This document shows positions 1-7,056 of a stretch of 47,798 bases of DNA, piece by piece; positions within the stretch are counted from its first letter, which is position 1, and every line of letters begins with the position of its first letter. The notes beneath the pieces are model-generated. The model saw only the letters and a program-made list of their open reading frames with translations. It did no database searches and had not been told where the DNA came from. The translations under genes and the position numbers were made by a program. The stretch spans positions 50,025-97,822 of the forward strand of contig NZ_WHZW01000014.1 of assembly GCF_010667685.1 (NCBI RefSeq), in the 5' to 3' direction. Source of the stretch: Bifidobacterium aerophilum. Its GTDB lineage: Bacteria; Actinomycetota; Actinomycetes; Actinomycetales; Bifidobacteriaceae.

Positions 1-36
1 CAAGCATAGCCGGTGTACGTACACCGGCTATGCTTG
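1..36. repeat. Perfect 36-bp palindrome at window edge
   Basis: The first 36 bases are two 18-base arms, CAAGCATAGCCGGTGTAC and its exact reverse complement, with no loop. No T-run follows on the + strand, so it is not a typical intrinsic terminator as read rightwards, although the end of an unseen upstream gene could use it. It lies inside the integrative element and could also be a protein-binding dyad. Its role is unknown. Confidence 0.6.
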
Positions 37-259
37 CTACGACATTCCCGCCCCTGTGGGGTGGGTCGTTTTCGTTATCTCCATTTCATCGTTTTCGTTG
101 CGTTTTTCGGCCGGACATTTTCGTTATGGCATCGAGGAATGGAGTCGGTCACGGCGTAGTTCATATGTCCTGTTGCGCGACTTTGGCGTTCTTCATACAC
201 GTGATCTGCTCAGTGAACCTGTTAGTGTAGAATCTCTCAGTAAAAGATTGGAGGATGGT

Positions 260-655
260 ATGCCTGCTATCGCGAAGGATTCCAGAACGCTTGCCGCCGG
301 CATCTCAACGCCGGCCACGCCGGCGGAAGTCAACATCGCGTATCTCGATGCGCCGAGACCCACTCTGGATAGTGTGAGCGACACCGTGCTCTATGACATT
401 TTCTATGAATCCGGCACCCAGGCCGGCGGATACATGGTCGCGTTGGAGAACATGGCACGCAGACACGGCGATGATCGTTCGGCGCGTCTATGGGCGGAAC
501 GCCGCCGCGCGATGATGGACGAACGGGATGAGGTGCGCCCCTTCGATCGCGGCGCACAGATCGCGTTCAAGATCAAATGGGATCGCATGGGAAAGGAAAT
601 GAGCCACGCCCTTCATCAGGGCACGGCATCCTTTCTCGGAACAGTATCTGCATGA
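260..655 (+). CDS. Putative antitoxin partner of the zeta toxin (131 aa)
   Basis: This small soluble protein is encoded directly upstream of a zeta-type toxin, the usual place for the antitoxin in epsilon/zeta and PezAT operons. The ATG at 260 is preceded by GGAGG at 250-254 with 5 nt spacing, which decides the start; the frame stays open further upstream but without coding character. The middle of the protein (AGGYMVALENMARRHGD, then an Arg/Glu-rich stretch) looks helical. It has no membrane segment or signal peptide. I do not recognise a named antitoxin family, so the role rests on position. The stop at 653-655 lies inside the open frame of the toxin gene. A weak -10-like TAGAAT is at 228-233. 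Confidence 0.6.
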   Translation: MPAIAKDSRTLAAGISTPATPAEVNIAYLDAPRPTLDSVSDTVLYDIFYESGTQAGGYMVALENMARRHGDDRSARLWAERRRAMMDERDEVRPFDRGAQIAFKIKWDRMGKEMSHALHQGTASFLGTVSA

Positions 656-716
656 CGTTTTCGATCGGCAAATCAGAGATGACGTCTTCAGAAAAGCGAC
701 CATCTCACGCCGCCCT

Positions 717-1553
717 TTGACTATTTTTCTCGGAGGGCAACCGGGTGCCGGGAAAACACGAGGGCAGAACCTTGCCATCGCTCTTCATCCCTCGGAATCG
801 CCGATAAAGATTATCGGCGATGATCTGCGGCAGTATCAGGATGATTACTGGGAGCTTATCGAGAAGCATCCCCTTGAAATGCCGGATGCCACAAAACAGT
901 CCAGCGGAACATGGATAGCGATGTGTGTCGCCGAAGCGAATCGACAAGGTTATTCCATCGTTATTGAAGGAACCTGGCGCAACGCGAACACGGTACTGGA
1001 CGAAGCTCGAAACGCGAAGGACCTCGAACGCCGCACGCATGCCGTAATCATGGCGGTGCCCAAAGAACTGTCCCGCATCTCCATTTTGGAACGCTACTAC
1101 AAGGACAGGCTGGATGGGAAGCCGTCTCGGTGGACGCCGTTAGCCGCACATGACGAAACCGTCAAAGGACTGTATTCATCGGTCAAACAAATCGCCGACG
1201 ATTCCGCCATTGACCGATTCACCATCGTGGACAGAAACGGAACCTGTCTCTTTGACGAAACGGACATGGGCATACGCAGAAAACATGGCGCGGAAATATG
1301 GTTCAAGCACCATGATCGAACGCTTACCGATGACGAACTATCCCAGGTCAAAAAGCAGCTATCGATCGTGGAACTAGGGCTACGGGACGACGGAATCGAC
1401 AATCCGGAAGCCGAACAAGTGATCCGCGATACGAAAGCTCTCGTCATGTCGAAAAGAGAAACCCTATCCCTCATCAAGGAACGAGCTGAACAACGCCTCG
1501 CCAATCAGGATGATTCCCCGATCATCTTGGTTACGCCAAAGTATAAACGCTGA
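717..1553 (+). CDS. Zeta-toxin family protein (UDP-N-acetylglucosamine kinase-like)
   Basis: Zeta toxins phosphorylate UDP-N-acetylglucosamine and so poison peptidoglycan synthesis. The family signature is clear: a Walker A loop (FLGGQPGAGKT, residues 4-14 from the TTG at 717), an Asp-containing GDDLRQY segment, the VIEGTWRN motif carrying the catalytic-type Glu, and an RYYKDRL...GKPSRW...H region supplying the expected Arg residues. The start is uncertain. The same frame is open back to 603 and encodes family-like sequence (EQYLHDVFDRQI), but it holds no ATG or GTG; only CTG at 648 and TTG at 717 are available. The true protein is probably longer than given and overlaps the antitoxin gene. 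It is likely cotranscribed with that gene. Confidence 0.85.
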   Translation: MTIFLGGQPGAGKTRGQNLAIALHPSESPIKIIGDDLRQYQDDYWELIEKHPLEMPDATKQSSGTWIAMCVAEANRQGYSIVIEGTWRNANTVLDEARNAKDLERRTHAVIMAVPKELSRISILERYYKDRLDGKPSRWTPLAAHDETVKGLYSSVKQIADDSAIDRFTIVDRNGTCLFDETDMGIRRKHGAEIWFKHHDRTLTDDELSQVKKQLSIVELGLRDDGIDNPEAEQVIRDTKALVMSKRETLSLIKERAEQRLANQDDSPIILVTPKYKR

Positions 1554-1570
1554 CATACGCCTGTTCCGGA

Positions 1571-1627
1571 GAAAAAGGAACGCGATGCGACATGTCCTTA
1601 AATGACATGTTGCATCGCGTCCTTTTG
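1571..1627. terminator. Bidirectional terminator hairpin
   Basis: AAGGAACGCGATGC-GACATGTC pairs with GACATGT-TGCATCGCGTCCTT around a short CTTAAAT loop. The stem has an A-run on the left and CCTTTTG on the right, so it can serve the + strand toxin operon and the minus-strand topoisomerase operon that converge here. Confidence 0.75.
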
Positions 1628-1635
1628 CCGTTGTC

Positions 1636-1818
1636 TTAACCACGATGGAAGAACAGCGGCTTCCGGTCTCTATCTTCTTGGTTCTTTTCAGGACTTGGTT
1701 GGCTGCCGTCGGCCTTTGGGCTGATGACAGGGCCGTCGTTCATGGTTTCCCAGAAGTCGGGCGGGAAGAAGTTCTTGACGTCTTTTGCGGGTTCCCGCAG
1801 TTCGTTTTCGCTGGTCAT
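1636..1818 (-). CDS. Small acidic hypothetical protein downstream of topB (60 aa)
   Basis: This 60-residue charged protein (MTSENELREPAKDVKNFF at its N-terminus) has no membrane segment and no domain I recognise. The ATG at 1818 has an AAAGGA site about 8 nt upstream. An in-frame ATG at 1836 overlaps the topoisomerase stop codon as ATGA and would add six residues. Either way it is translationally coupled to the topoisomerase and shares its transcript. Similar tiny genes commonly follow topoisomerase genes in conjugative modules, but no function can be given. Confidence 0.6.
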   Translation of the reverse strand: MTSENELREPAKDVKNFFPPDFWETMNDGPVISPKADGSQPSPEKNQEDRDRKPLFFHRG

Positions 1819-1832
1819 GATGTCGGTTCCTT

Positions 1833-3995
1833 TCATCGGTCGAATTGCATGCGTACGCCGCGTTCGGGGTCGATCGCGAGGATCGCGTCGAAGCCCTTGC
1901 CTGTTCGTCTGCTGACGAAGCCGGATACTCGCGTCTGTTTGCCGGCGAGCAGTTTGCGGATGGTTGCGTCGGTGAGTTTCTTGCCGCTGAGCGTGCCGAA
2001 AATCTTGAAGCCGCATCCCTCGGTCTGTTTCCATTCGCCGTCTGCGGTCTTCTCGCTTTTGTTCGATGAACACTGCCATAGACTGCCGGTCTTGATGACC
2101 GGTTTACCGCATCGCGGGCATGCTCCGAACGATTCCTTGTCCGTCTGCGCGGGACGTGGGACGTGTGCGAGTGATGCTTCTGCTTTTTCAGGAATCGCTT
2201 CGCACAACGACGCGACCTGTGAGAGAAAGTCCCGCTCGATACCGTCGATATTGTCGCGGGACTCCGCGAGGTCGGTGAGGGTCTGTTCCCATCGTGCGGT
2301 CAGCGCGACGTCCTTGAGCTCCGGCGTGACGACCGAGATGAGCAACCGTCCCTTGTCGGTGGATCGCAGCTGCTTGCCCTTGCGTTCGACGTAACGGCCG
2401 GACACGAGTTGTTCGATGATGCCCGCTCGCGTGGCCGGCGTGCCGATGCCGCCGGAATGCAACGCGTCGTCGTCCAAGGCGTGCTTGAGGTTCTTGTCTT
2501 CGAGCGTGCGGCTGGCGTGTTCCATCGCGGACAGCAGGGTGGCTTCGGTATATGGTTTCGGCGGTTTCGTCTCTCCCTGCTTGACGGTCACGGGGCCGAC
2601 TGGTCCGGTGATGATGCCGTCGGTGAGATTCGCCGGGATGACCGAACGCACAGGGTCGGTTTCATCGTTGTTTTCTTCCGCTGCGACTGCCGGCTCGGGG
2701 CTGATGCCCTTCCATCCGGGCCTGATCGTTTCGTCCGATCTGCTGGTCCAGATCATGTCGTTGCCGCCGTCGAGTTGCGCTTCCACGGTGGTGACGAGAT
2801 GCGTGTGGTCGTCGCCGATCGCCTCCCACATGCGGCGCACGATTCGCACGGCCACATGGCGTTCGCCGTCGGTCAGACCGGCGAGTCTGCTGCCGTCGAG
2901 TTGCAGCGTGGGCAGTATCGCCGTGTGCCCGGCGACCTTGCCGTCGTTGACGGTCAGCTCAAGTCGCGGCGCGGGCGTGAGCGTGTGCCGGTCCACGAAG
3001 CCTTGCACGATTCGCTGCGAGCCGGTCAGCTGTTGCAGCATGGGCAAGTCGTCGCCGGTGATGTACTGGCTGTCCGTGCGCGGATAGGTCGCGAGCTTCA
3101 GTTCATACAGGTGCTGTAACGCGGCGAGCGTGGCTGCTGCGGTCATGCCGTGAAGACGGCTCATGTCCTTCTGCAACGAGGTCAAATCGTACAATCGCGG
3201 CGGCTTGTCGTGCACGGTCTTGCGTTCCGTCTTGAGGATGCGGAAGACGCCGTTTTCGGCTTCGGCACACAGGTTTTCCGCAACGGCCTGGCTGTCGATC
3301 CTGGAACTGGTGAGATGCCATCCGCCCATGTCCGCGATCACGGTCCAGAACAATGTCGGCTTGTGGCCGGCGATCTGTTCGTCGCGCGCGACGATCATCG
3401 CGAGCGTGGGCGTTTGCACGCGTCCGACGTTCAATCTCTGGCGGTATGTGAGCGTGTAGGCGCGTGTCGCGTTCATGCCGATCAGCCAGTCGGACTTGGC
3501 CCGCGCGTCGGATGCGGCGGCCAATCCCTGATAGTCGTGAATGGGCTTCATGCCCTGCCACGCGCTGCGGATCGCATGCTCGTCCAGACTGGCGACCCAT
3601 AGGCGCAATGCGGGCTTGTGGATGCCGGAATGGGCGACGATGCGGTGGAAGATTCCCTCGCCCTCACGGTCGGGATCGCACGCGTTGACGAGCGTGTCGA
3701 CATCCGGTCGGCGCATGAGAGAAACGAGCGTACGGTAGCGGCTGCCGGCTCCTTTTTCGCTTCTGATCTTCCACTTCCACTGCTGCGGGATGATGGGCAG
3801 TTGGCCCATCGACCAATGCGGGTCCGACCATTGTTCGTACCCGTCGGGTTCGGTCAGATCGACCAAGTGGCCCTGCGCCCACGAGACAAGGTTTCCGTCT
3901 GCCTGGATGTAGTCGTCCGACTGCTGCGGGTTCGGATCGAGCGCCTGCGCGATGGCGAGGGCGACCGATCGTTTCTCCGCGATCACGAGTCTCAT
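1833..3995 (-). CDS. Type IA DNA topoisomerase III (720 aa)
   Basis: A type IA topoisomerase cuts and passes single DNA strands, and is often carried by conjugative elements to decatenate transfer or replication intermediates. Visible parts in order: an N-terminal Toprim domain beginning MRLVIAEK, with the metal-binding ACDPDREGEG motif near residue 105; NVGRVQTPTLAMIV near 190; the catalytic tyrosine in YPRTDS near residue 305; and a C-terminal zinc-ribbon-like segment (CPRCGKP...C...GCGF) followed by a short TopoI_Zn-like repeat. The length is normal for TopB/TraE-type enzymes. The start ATG at 3995 opens directly on the canonical N-terminus. The gene is divergent from the 138-aa gene at 4198 across a shared control region. 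Confidence 0.95.
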   Translation of the reverse strand: MRLVIAEKRSVALAIAQALDPNPQQSDDYIQADGNLVSWAQGHLVDLTEPDGYEQWSDPHWSMGQLPIIPQQWKWKIRSEKGAGSRYRTLVSLMRRPDVDTLVNACDPDREGEGIFHRIVAHSGIHKPALRLWVASLDEHAIRSAWQGMKPIHDYQGLAAASDARAKSDWLIGMNATRAYTLTYRQRLNVGRVQTPTLAMIVARDEQIAGHKPTLFWTVIADMGGWHLTSSRIDSQAVAENLCAEAENGVFRILKTERKTVHDKPPRLYDLTSLQKDMSRLHGMTAAATLAALQHLYELKLATYPRTDSQYITGDDLPMLQQLTGSQRIVQGFVDRHTLTPAPRLELTVNDGKVAGHTAILPTLQLDGSRLAGLTDGERHVAVRIVRRMWEAIGDDHTHLVTTVEAQLDGGNDMIWTSRSDETIRPGWKGISPEPAVAAEENNDETDPVRSVIPANLTDGIITGPVGPVTVKQGETKPPKPYTEATLLSAMEHASRTLEDKNLKHALDDDALHSGGIGTPATRAGIIEQLVSGRYVERKGKQLRSTDKGRLLISVVTPELKDVALTARWEQTLTDLAESRDNIDGIERDFLSQVASLCEAIPEKAEASLAHVPRPAQTDKESFGACPRCGKPVIKTGSLWQCSSNKSEKTADGEWKQTEGCGFKIFGTLSGKKLTDATIRKLLAGKQTRVSGFVSRRTGKGFDAILAIDPERGVRMQFDR

Positions 3996-4197
3996 TGCGA
4001 GTCTCCTTCTGCACGAATCTTCCTATGCTGTTCCATTCCAGATTCGTTCCAGACCCGCGTTTTTTGGACGGACACAGAACACGTTTACTTGCTCCGCCGT
4101 TAACTTGGTTGCTTCCGATAATGTCCGTCCAAAACCTGTGTTGACTCCGGTTATGGTGCTTCTGTCGATACGAGTTTTTGGACAGGAAGGACCGATC
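3996..4197. promoter_or_regulatory. Divergent control region with inverted and direct repeats
   Basis: This 202-bp gap separates topB (minus) from the 138-aa gene (plus). It contains TTTTGGACGGACA at 4062-4074 and its exact reverse complement at 4122-4134. A third partial copy, TTTTGGACAGGA, lies at 4176-4187 and overlaps the ribosome-binding site of the rightward gene. A -35-like TTGACT is at 4141-4146, without a convincing -10 at standard spacing. The layout suggests an operator for an element-encoded regulator acting on both genes. Confidence 0.55.
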
Positions 4198-4614
4198 ATG
4201 TCGAAGCCTAGGGAACGTAACAAGGTGATGCGTCAGCTCGCTGCGGATGCGCTTGAAGCCGAGTTCGAGGCGTTGAAGCAGCGGCGTGCCGCGTTGGCAG
4301 AATTGGGTGTGCAGTTGGACGATATGCGGTATGCGATCGACGAGTTCCGTACCGCCGCCGCCACGCTGGAGAAGGAACAATCGATCAGCCGCTCGTACAT
4401 CGCCGAGGCGTTGCAAATGACCTCGCGAGAGAAGGCCGCCGTATGGCCGCCGAAGAGCCGTAAGGAACGAACGGAAACGTCGAACGAATCAACGGACGAC
4501 CAAGCTGCTGACAAGTCCATCGACTCTGCCGGTTCCGAAAATGCGTCAGACATTTCAGCGACGTATTCTGCTGATTTGCCGGCGTCTTATTCGTACGCTG
4601 CCCAGCAGTACTGA
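4198..4614 (+). CDS. Hypothetical coiled-coil protein of the element (138 aa)
   Basis: The ATG at 4198 is preceded by AGGAAGG with suitable spacing. Residues 1-65 are rich in Ala, Leu, Glu and Arg and predict a coiled coil. Next comes a possible helix-turn-helix-like segment (SRSYIAEALQMTSREKAAVW, about residues 62-81), then a low-complexity Ser/Thr/Asp tail. There is no signal peptide or membrane segment. It sits in the accessory part of the integrative element, divergent from topB and probably controlled through the repeats upstream. A DNA-binding or mobilisation-accessory role is possible but not shown. I do not recognise the family. Confidence 0.65.
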   Translation: MSKPRERNKVMRQLAADALEAEFEALKQRRAALAELGVQLDDMRYAIDEFRTAAATLEKEQSISRSYIAEALQMTSREKAAVWPPKSRKERTETSNESTDDQAADKSIDSAGSENASDISATYSADLPASYSYAAQQY

Positions 4615-4715
4615 CCAAGATTGATTAGATACATGTTGTCGGCCACCTGCCCTTGCAAGTGGCCGACAACATGGAATGCGGCTCGTCGAAGACCTGCGAC
4701 GGATCTTCTACGATC

Positions 4716-4919
4716 CTATTCGTTCAGTCCATTCCAGAAGTCATCGAGGGTTATTCCCAGCGCCGAGGATATTTCGTGCGCGGTCCTGAGACTTATGCCG
4801 CGCGGATCACGGAATCCGGTTTCCCAATCATGCAACCTTTGCACGCTAACGCCGCATCGTTCCGAGAGGTCTTTTCGTTTCGCGTACCCGGCTTGCACCC
4901 TCATTGATTCAAAAGACAT
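4716..4919 (-). CDS. Small Xre/Cro-type helix-turn-helix regulator (67 aa)
   Basis: The protein consists almost entirely of a Cro/C1-type HTH: RKDLSERCGVSVQRLHDWE supplies the two helices, followed by a third-helix segment (SLRTAHEISSALGI) and the short tail DDFWNGLNE. It should bind DNA as a dimer. The ATG at 4919 has GGAGG 4 nt upstream (CCTCC on the + strand at 4924-4928); the GTG at 4922 is too close to that site. It lies 87 bp downstream of the 107-aa gene on the same strand and probably shares its promoter, where a perfect dyad is an obvious candidate target for it. Confidence 0.85.
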   Translation of the reverse strand: MSFESMRVQAGYAKRKDLSERCGVSVQRLHDWETGFRDPRGISLRTAHEISSALGITLDDFWNGLNE

Positions 4920-5006
4920 CACGCCTCCATGTCTGCGGCAAAGTGTTCATCGGTGTCGGGGGCGACGCAACAGTTCGCGACGCCCCAAACGGTCTGTGCG
5001 ACAAAG

Positions 5007-5330
5007 TTACCACTGCGGTACGGCCTTGATGATTTCGTCAACCACCTGGTCGGACGTGAGAGCACTGAAGTTGAAACGCTTGTCCTCGATCTCCCTCACA
5101 CAATCATCGTCGCTGAGCCGCCATTCGCTGCGGGGAAGCCAGTAGTAGGTGATCTCGCAGATCGGACGATCCGGCTTTCGGCAGAACGAAGCGACCATTA
5201 CGATGCCGCGACGCTTGGTCTGTATTTCGATGAGCTTGCCCAAGCACCAGTCGTCGGTCTTGACCCACTCGAACAGTCCGGTCTCATTGAGTTTTTCGGC
5301 GATCTTGTTTACCGGTCGTAGAGTCTTCAT
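5007..5330 (-). CDS. Hypothetical protein, first gene of the Xre operon (107 aa)
   Basis: The start ATG at 5330 is chosen because AAAGGGA lies about 6 nt upstream; an in-frame GTG further up lacks such a site. The protein is soluble, mixed alpha/beta and rich in Trp and Lys (NETGLFEWVKTDDWCLGKL, ITYYWLPRSEW). It matches no family I recognise. The order of a small protein followed by an Xre regulator, under a promoter carrying a dyad, resembles HigBA-like toxin-antitoxin operons. No RelE/HigB motif can be pointed to, so this remains a guess. Confidence 0.65.
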   Translation of the reverse strand: MKTLRPVNKIAEKLNETGLFEWVKTDDWCLGKLIEIQTKRRGIVMVASFCRKPDRPICEITYYWLPRSEWRLSDDDCVREIEDKRFNFSALTSDQVVDEIIKAVPQW

Positions 5331-5359
5331 GTTGCGTCCCTTTCTTGCTGACACCATTT

Positions 5360-5388
5360 ATTATACTCTGTTCGGAGTATAATAGCAA
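5360..5388 (-). promoter_or_regulatory. Near-consensus promoter with embedded operator dyad
   Basis: On the minus strand, TTGCTA (5388-5383) and TATAAT (5365-5360) are separated by exactly 17 nt. A perfect dyad, ATTATACTC-N6-GAGTATAAT (5360-5383), fills the spacer and the -10 box, so a bound dimer would block RNA polymerase. It lies 30 bp upstream of the 107-aa/Xre operon and probably mediates autoregulation. Confidence 0.8.
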
Positions 5389-5487
5389 GTTCGATCCGCT
5401 TTTTCCAAGGTAATGTTTTCTTCCAGGGGCAAAGTTGCATTTTTATCAATTTTGCTTCCGCTGCAAAAACTTGCTCCCTCATGACTT

Positions 5488-5519
5488 ACGCGAATGGTGT
5501 TTTAATGCACTATTCGCGT
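5488..5519. terminator. Hairpin at the 3' end of the integrase gene
   Basis: ACGCGAATGGTG (5488-5499) pairs with CACTATTCGCGT (5508-5519), with one wobble and an 8-nt loop. It overlaps the last codons of the recombinase gene. It may terminate int transcription, though the T-run is weak. The rest of 5389-5487 shows no gene. Confidence 0.5.
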
Positions 5520-6466
5520 TCTGCCGTTGATAGGTGCGTCATGCCGATTCTTGCCGTGTTGATGTCGTAGACGACGATATCCGTGCCGACGATCGGGTTG
5601 GCGGGTCTGGTGATGATGAGGTCTGTTCTGGTTGCTGATTCGACCGCGTTGCGCATCTCGTCCTGTACGAGTCCGATGTAGCGCATGGTGGTGGCGATGT
5701 TGGCGTGGCCGAGCATGCGGCTTACGAGGACGATGTTGCAGCCGTTGCGATAGTAGGAGACGGTCGCGAACCTTCGACGGAGACTGTGCGAGGGGTAGCC
5801 GGTGGCTCGTTTGATGCGTTTTGCGACGTAATCGACGCCGCAGTGGCCGCCTACGGTTCCGGGGAACAGCCACATGCCTTCGCGTTTGCGCAGCACGGCC
5901 GCCAGACGTGCGGGGACCGGCATGGTGCGTTCCTTGTTGCCTTTGCCGTGGATGAGCAGCAGCAGTCCGTTCGGGGTTTCCTGTAGGTCGCTCATGAGAT
6001 TGATCCGGGTCATTTCGGCTCTGCGCAGACCGCAGAACGCTCCGAGCATGACGGCGAGCCTCGTGTCTTCCTCGGGACTGGCGATGCCCTGTTCGATGTG
6101 GTCCTCGGGGCATATCTGGCCGGACGGCAGCGACATGGGCATGGTCGGCACTTCGTCTGCCGGGTTACGTGACGCGATCCCGTGCTGCACGGCCCAATCG
6201 TAGAAGCTCTTGATGCAGCTGCGCATGCCACGACGCCCCTCGGTGCCCATATCGGCGATGTAGAAGATCAGATCGTCGCCGGTCACGTCGGCCACCGGTT
6301 TATCGACCTTTCTGGAGAACCGGTTTATCTGGTACCAGCGCGTGCGCATCGTCTCCTTGGATCGGCCCAGTGCCCGCTGCCATTCGATCCATTGCTCAAG
6401 GGGTTCTTGCCAGTCGTCGCGAGGTTCGACGTGTGCGCAGTTTCGGCGGGTACTCCAGTAATTCAT
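5510..6466 (-). CDS. Tyrosine recombinase / integrase of the element (318 aa)
   Basis: This enzyme would catalyse integration and excision of the element at a tRNA gene. It has an N-terminal SAM-like core-binding domain (WIEWQRALGRSKETMRTRWYQI onward) and a catalytic domain with all expected residues: Arg in GAFCGLRRAEM (about residue 145), Lys in the GKGNKE turn, HSLRRR (His-x-x-Arg, about 225), His in LGHANIATT and the nucleophilic Tyr in MRYIGL (about 262). The ATG at 6466 is chosen because AAGGAG lies 7 nt upstream; longer in-frame starts run through a terminator hairpin. It is the last gene before the putative attR and is transcribed away from it, the common layout for tRNA-targeting elements. 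Confidence 0.93.
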   Translation of the reverse strand: MNYWSTRRNCAHVEPRDDWQEPLEQWIEWQRALGRSKETMRTRWYQINRFSRKVDKPVADVTGDDLIFYIADMGTEGRRGMRSCIKSFYDWAVQHGIASRNPADEVPTMPMSLPSGQICPEDHIEQGIASPEEDTRLAVMLGAFCGLRRAEMTRINLMSDLQETPNGLLLLIHGKGNKERTMPVPARLAAVLRKREGMWLFPGTVGGHCGVDYVAKRIKRATGYPSHSLRRRFATVSYYRNGCNIVLVSRMLGHANIATTMRYIGLVQDEMRNAVESATRTDLIITRPANPIVGTDIVVYDINTARIGMTHLSTAERE

Positions 6467-6486
6467 TCGCATGCTCCTTCGCATAG

Positions 6487-6519
6487 AAAAAGGGAGGTGA
6501 TGTAACCCCATCACCTCCC
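6487..6519 (-). terminator. Rho-independent terminator upstream of int
   Basis: On the minus strand, GGGAGGTGATG pairs with CATCACCTCCC (11 bp, 6-nt loop, 6492-6519) and is followed by TTTTTC. It would stop leftward transcription entering from the chromosome side before it reaches int, insulating the recombinase gene. Confidence 0.85.
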
Positions 6520-6706
6520 GGAAGCAATGCTATTCCAGGCCGGTCACTCGTGTTCGGCGCAGCACGCGCACGATGACGAAAGGCTCAAACCCCAGATCGC
6601 GTACAGCATCGTGACGAACCGACTCGATACGGTGAACCATACCGTCCTGACGTCTTCATCCCGGTTCTCGCCGTCTACCGCCTTGTAGAAGCCGATTTCG
6701 TCAGAT

Positions 6707-6753
6707 TCCGACTGTATATCGGACGGTCGCTGGTTCAAGCCCAGCCGCAGGAG
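6707..6753 (+). other. 3' tRNA fragment, probable attR (tRNA-Asn-like)
   Basis: The segment folds as the 3' part of a tRNA: a 5-bp anticodon stem TCCGA/TCGGA (6707-6711, 6719-6723), a 7-nt loop, a 5-nt variable region, a T-arm GCTGG-TTCAAGC-CCAGC (6729-6745), the acceptor 3' strand CGCAGGA and discriminator G. No matching 5' acceptor (TCCTGCG) or D-arm is present, so this is not a working tRNA gene. The stem sequence, GGT variable part and G73 fit tRNA-Asn best, but the loop reads CTGTATA where CTGTTAA is expected. It lies about 240 bp outside the recombinase gene, as attR should. The tRNA identity is inferred. Confidence 0.7.
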
Positions 6754-6762
6754 CTTGTTGGA

Positions 6763-6789
6763 AGCCTCGGGTCCGCCCGGGGCTTTTTT
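6763..6789 (+). terminator. Terminator following the tRNA fragment
   Basis: AGCCTCGGG pairs with CCCGGGGCT around TCCG and is followed by TTTTTT. It is probably the original terminator of the target tRNA gene, left on the chromosomal side of attR. Confidence 0.85.
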
Positions 6790-6845
6790 GTTTTCGTCAC
6801 GGATGTTCCGATCATCGTTTCCGTCCATCGTGTCGCCAACGTGTA

Positions 6846-6913
6846 TGTGGACAAATGTGGATTGGCGAAAATCATCCACAAAAAATGTGGAACGACACGC
6901 CGAGTGTGGATAA
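6846..6913. promoter_or_regulatory. Cluster of DnaA-box-like sites
   Basis: Five 9-mers of the TGTGGATAA/TTATCCACA type lie within 68 bp: TGTGGACAA (6846), TGTGGATTG (6856), TCATCCACA (6872, opposite strand), TGTGGAACG (6886) and the exact consensus TGTGGATAA (6905-6913). Two of them form a TCCACA-N5-TGTGGA dyad. No dnaA gene or other oriC marker is near. The cluster sits between attR and the pilus operon, in a leader with no other gene. Confidence 0.55.
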
Positions 6914-7056
6914 CCCGGTACCTTTCGACCACATACCCCGTTTCGGCTGGACGCGTGAGGGCGTCGCAAGGCATCGTTGAACCACTCGCCCGGCACCTGC
7001 GCCGGAGAGCGTCTGACACAGCCATATCAGACACGGTCGCATCCGAGGAAGGAACG

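Noticed and set aside
30..259. Small frame 30-230 and an N-terminal extension of the antitoxin gene from 56
   Set aside because: No ribosome-binding site precedes them and the codon content is unlike coding DNA; the GGAGG at 250-254 points to the ATG at 260.
6685..6754. Complete tRNA gene
   Set aside because: No 5' acceptor strand complementary to CGCAGGA and no D-arm are present; only the 3' part is there.
6544..6996. Minus-strand open frame of 150 codons across the tRNA fragment
   Set aside because: It contains RLGLNQRPSD, the well-known artefact produced by translating the antisense of a tRNA T-arm, and it crosses two terminators. It is not a real gene.
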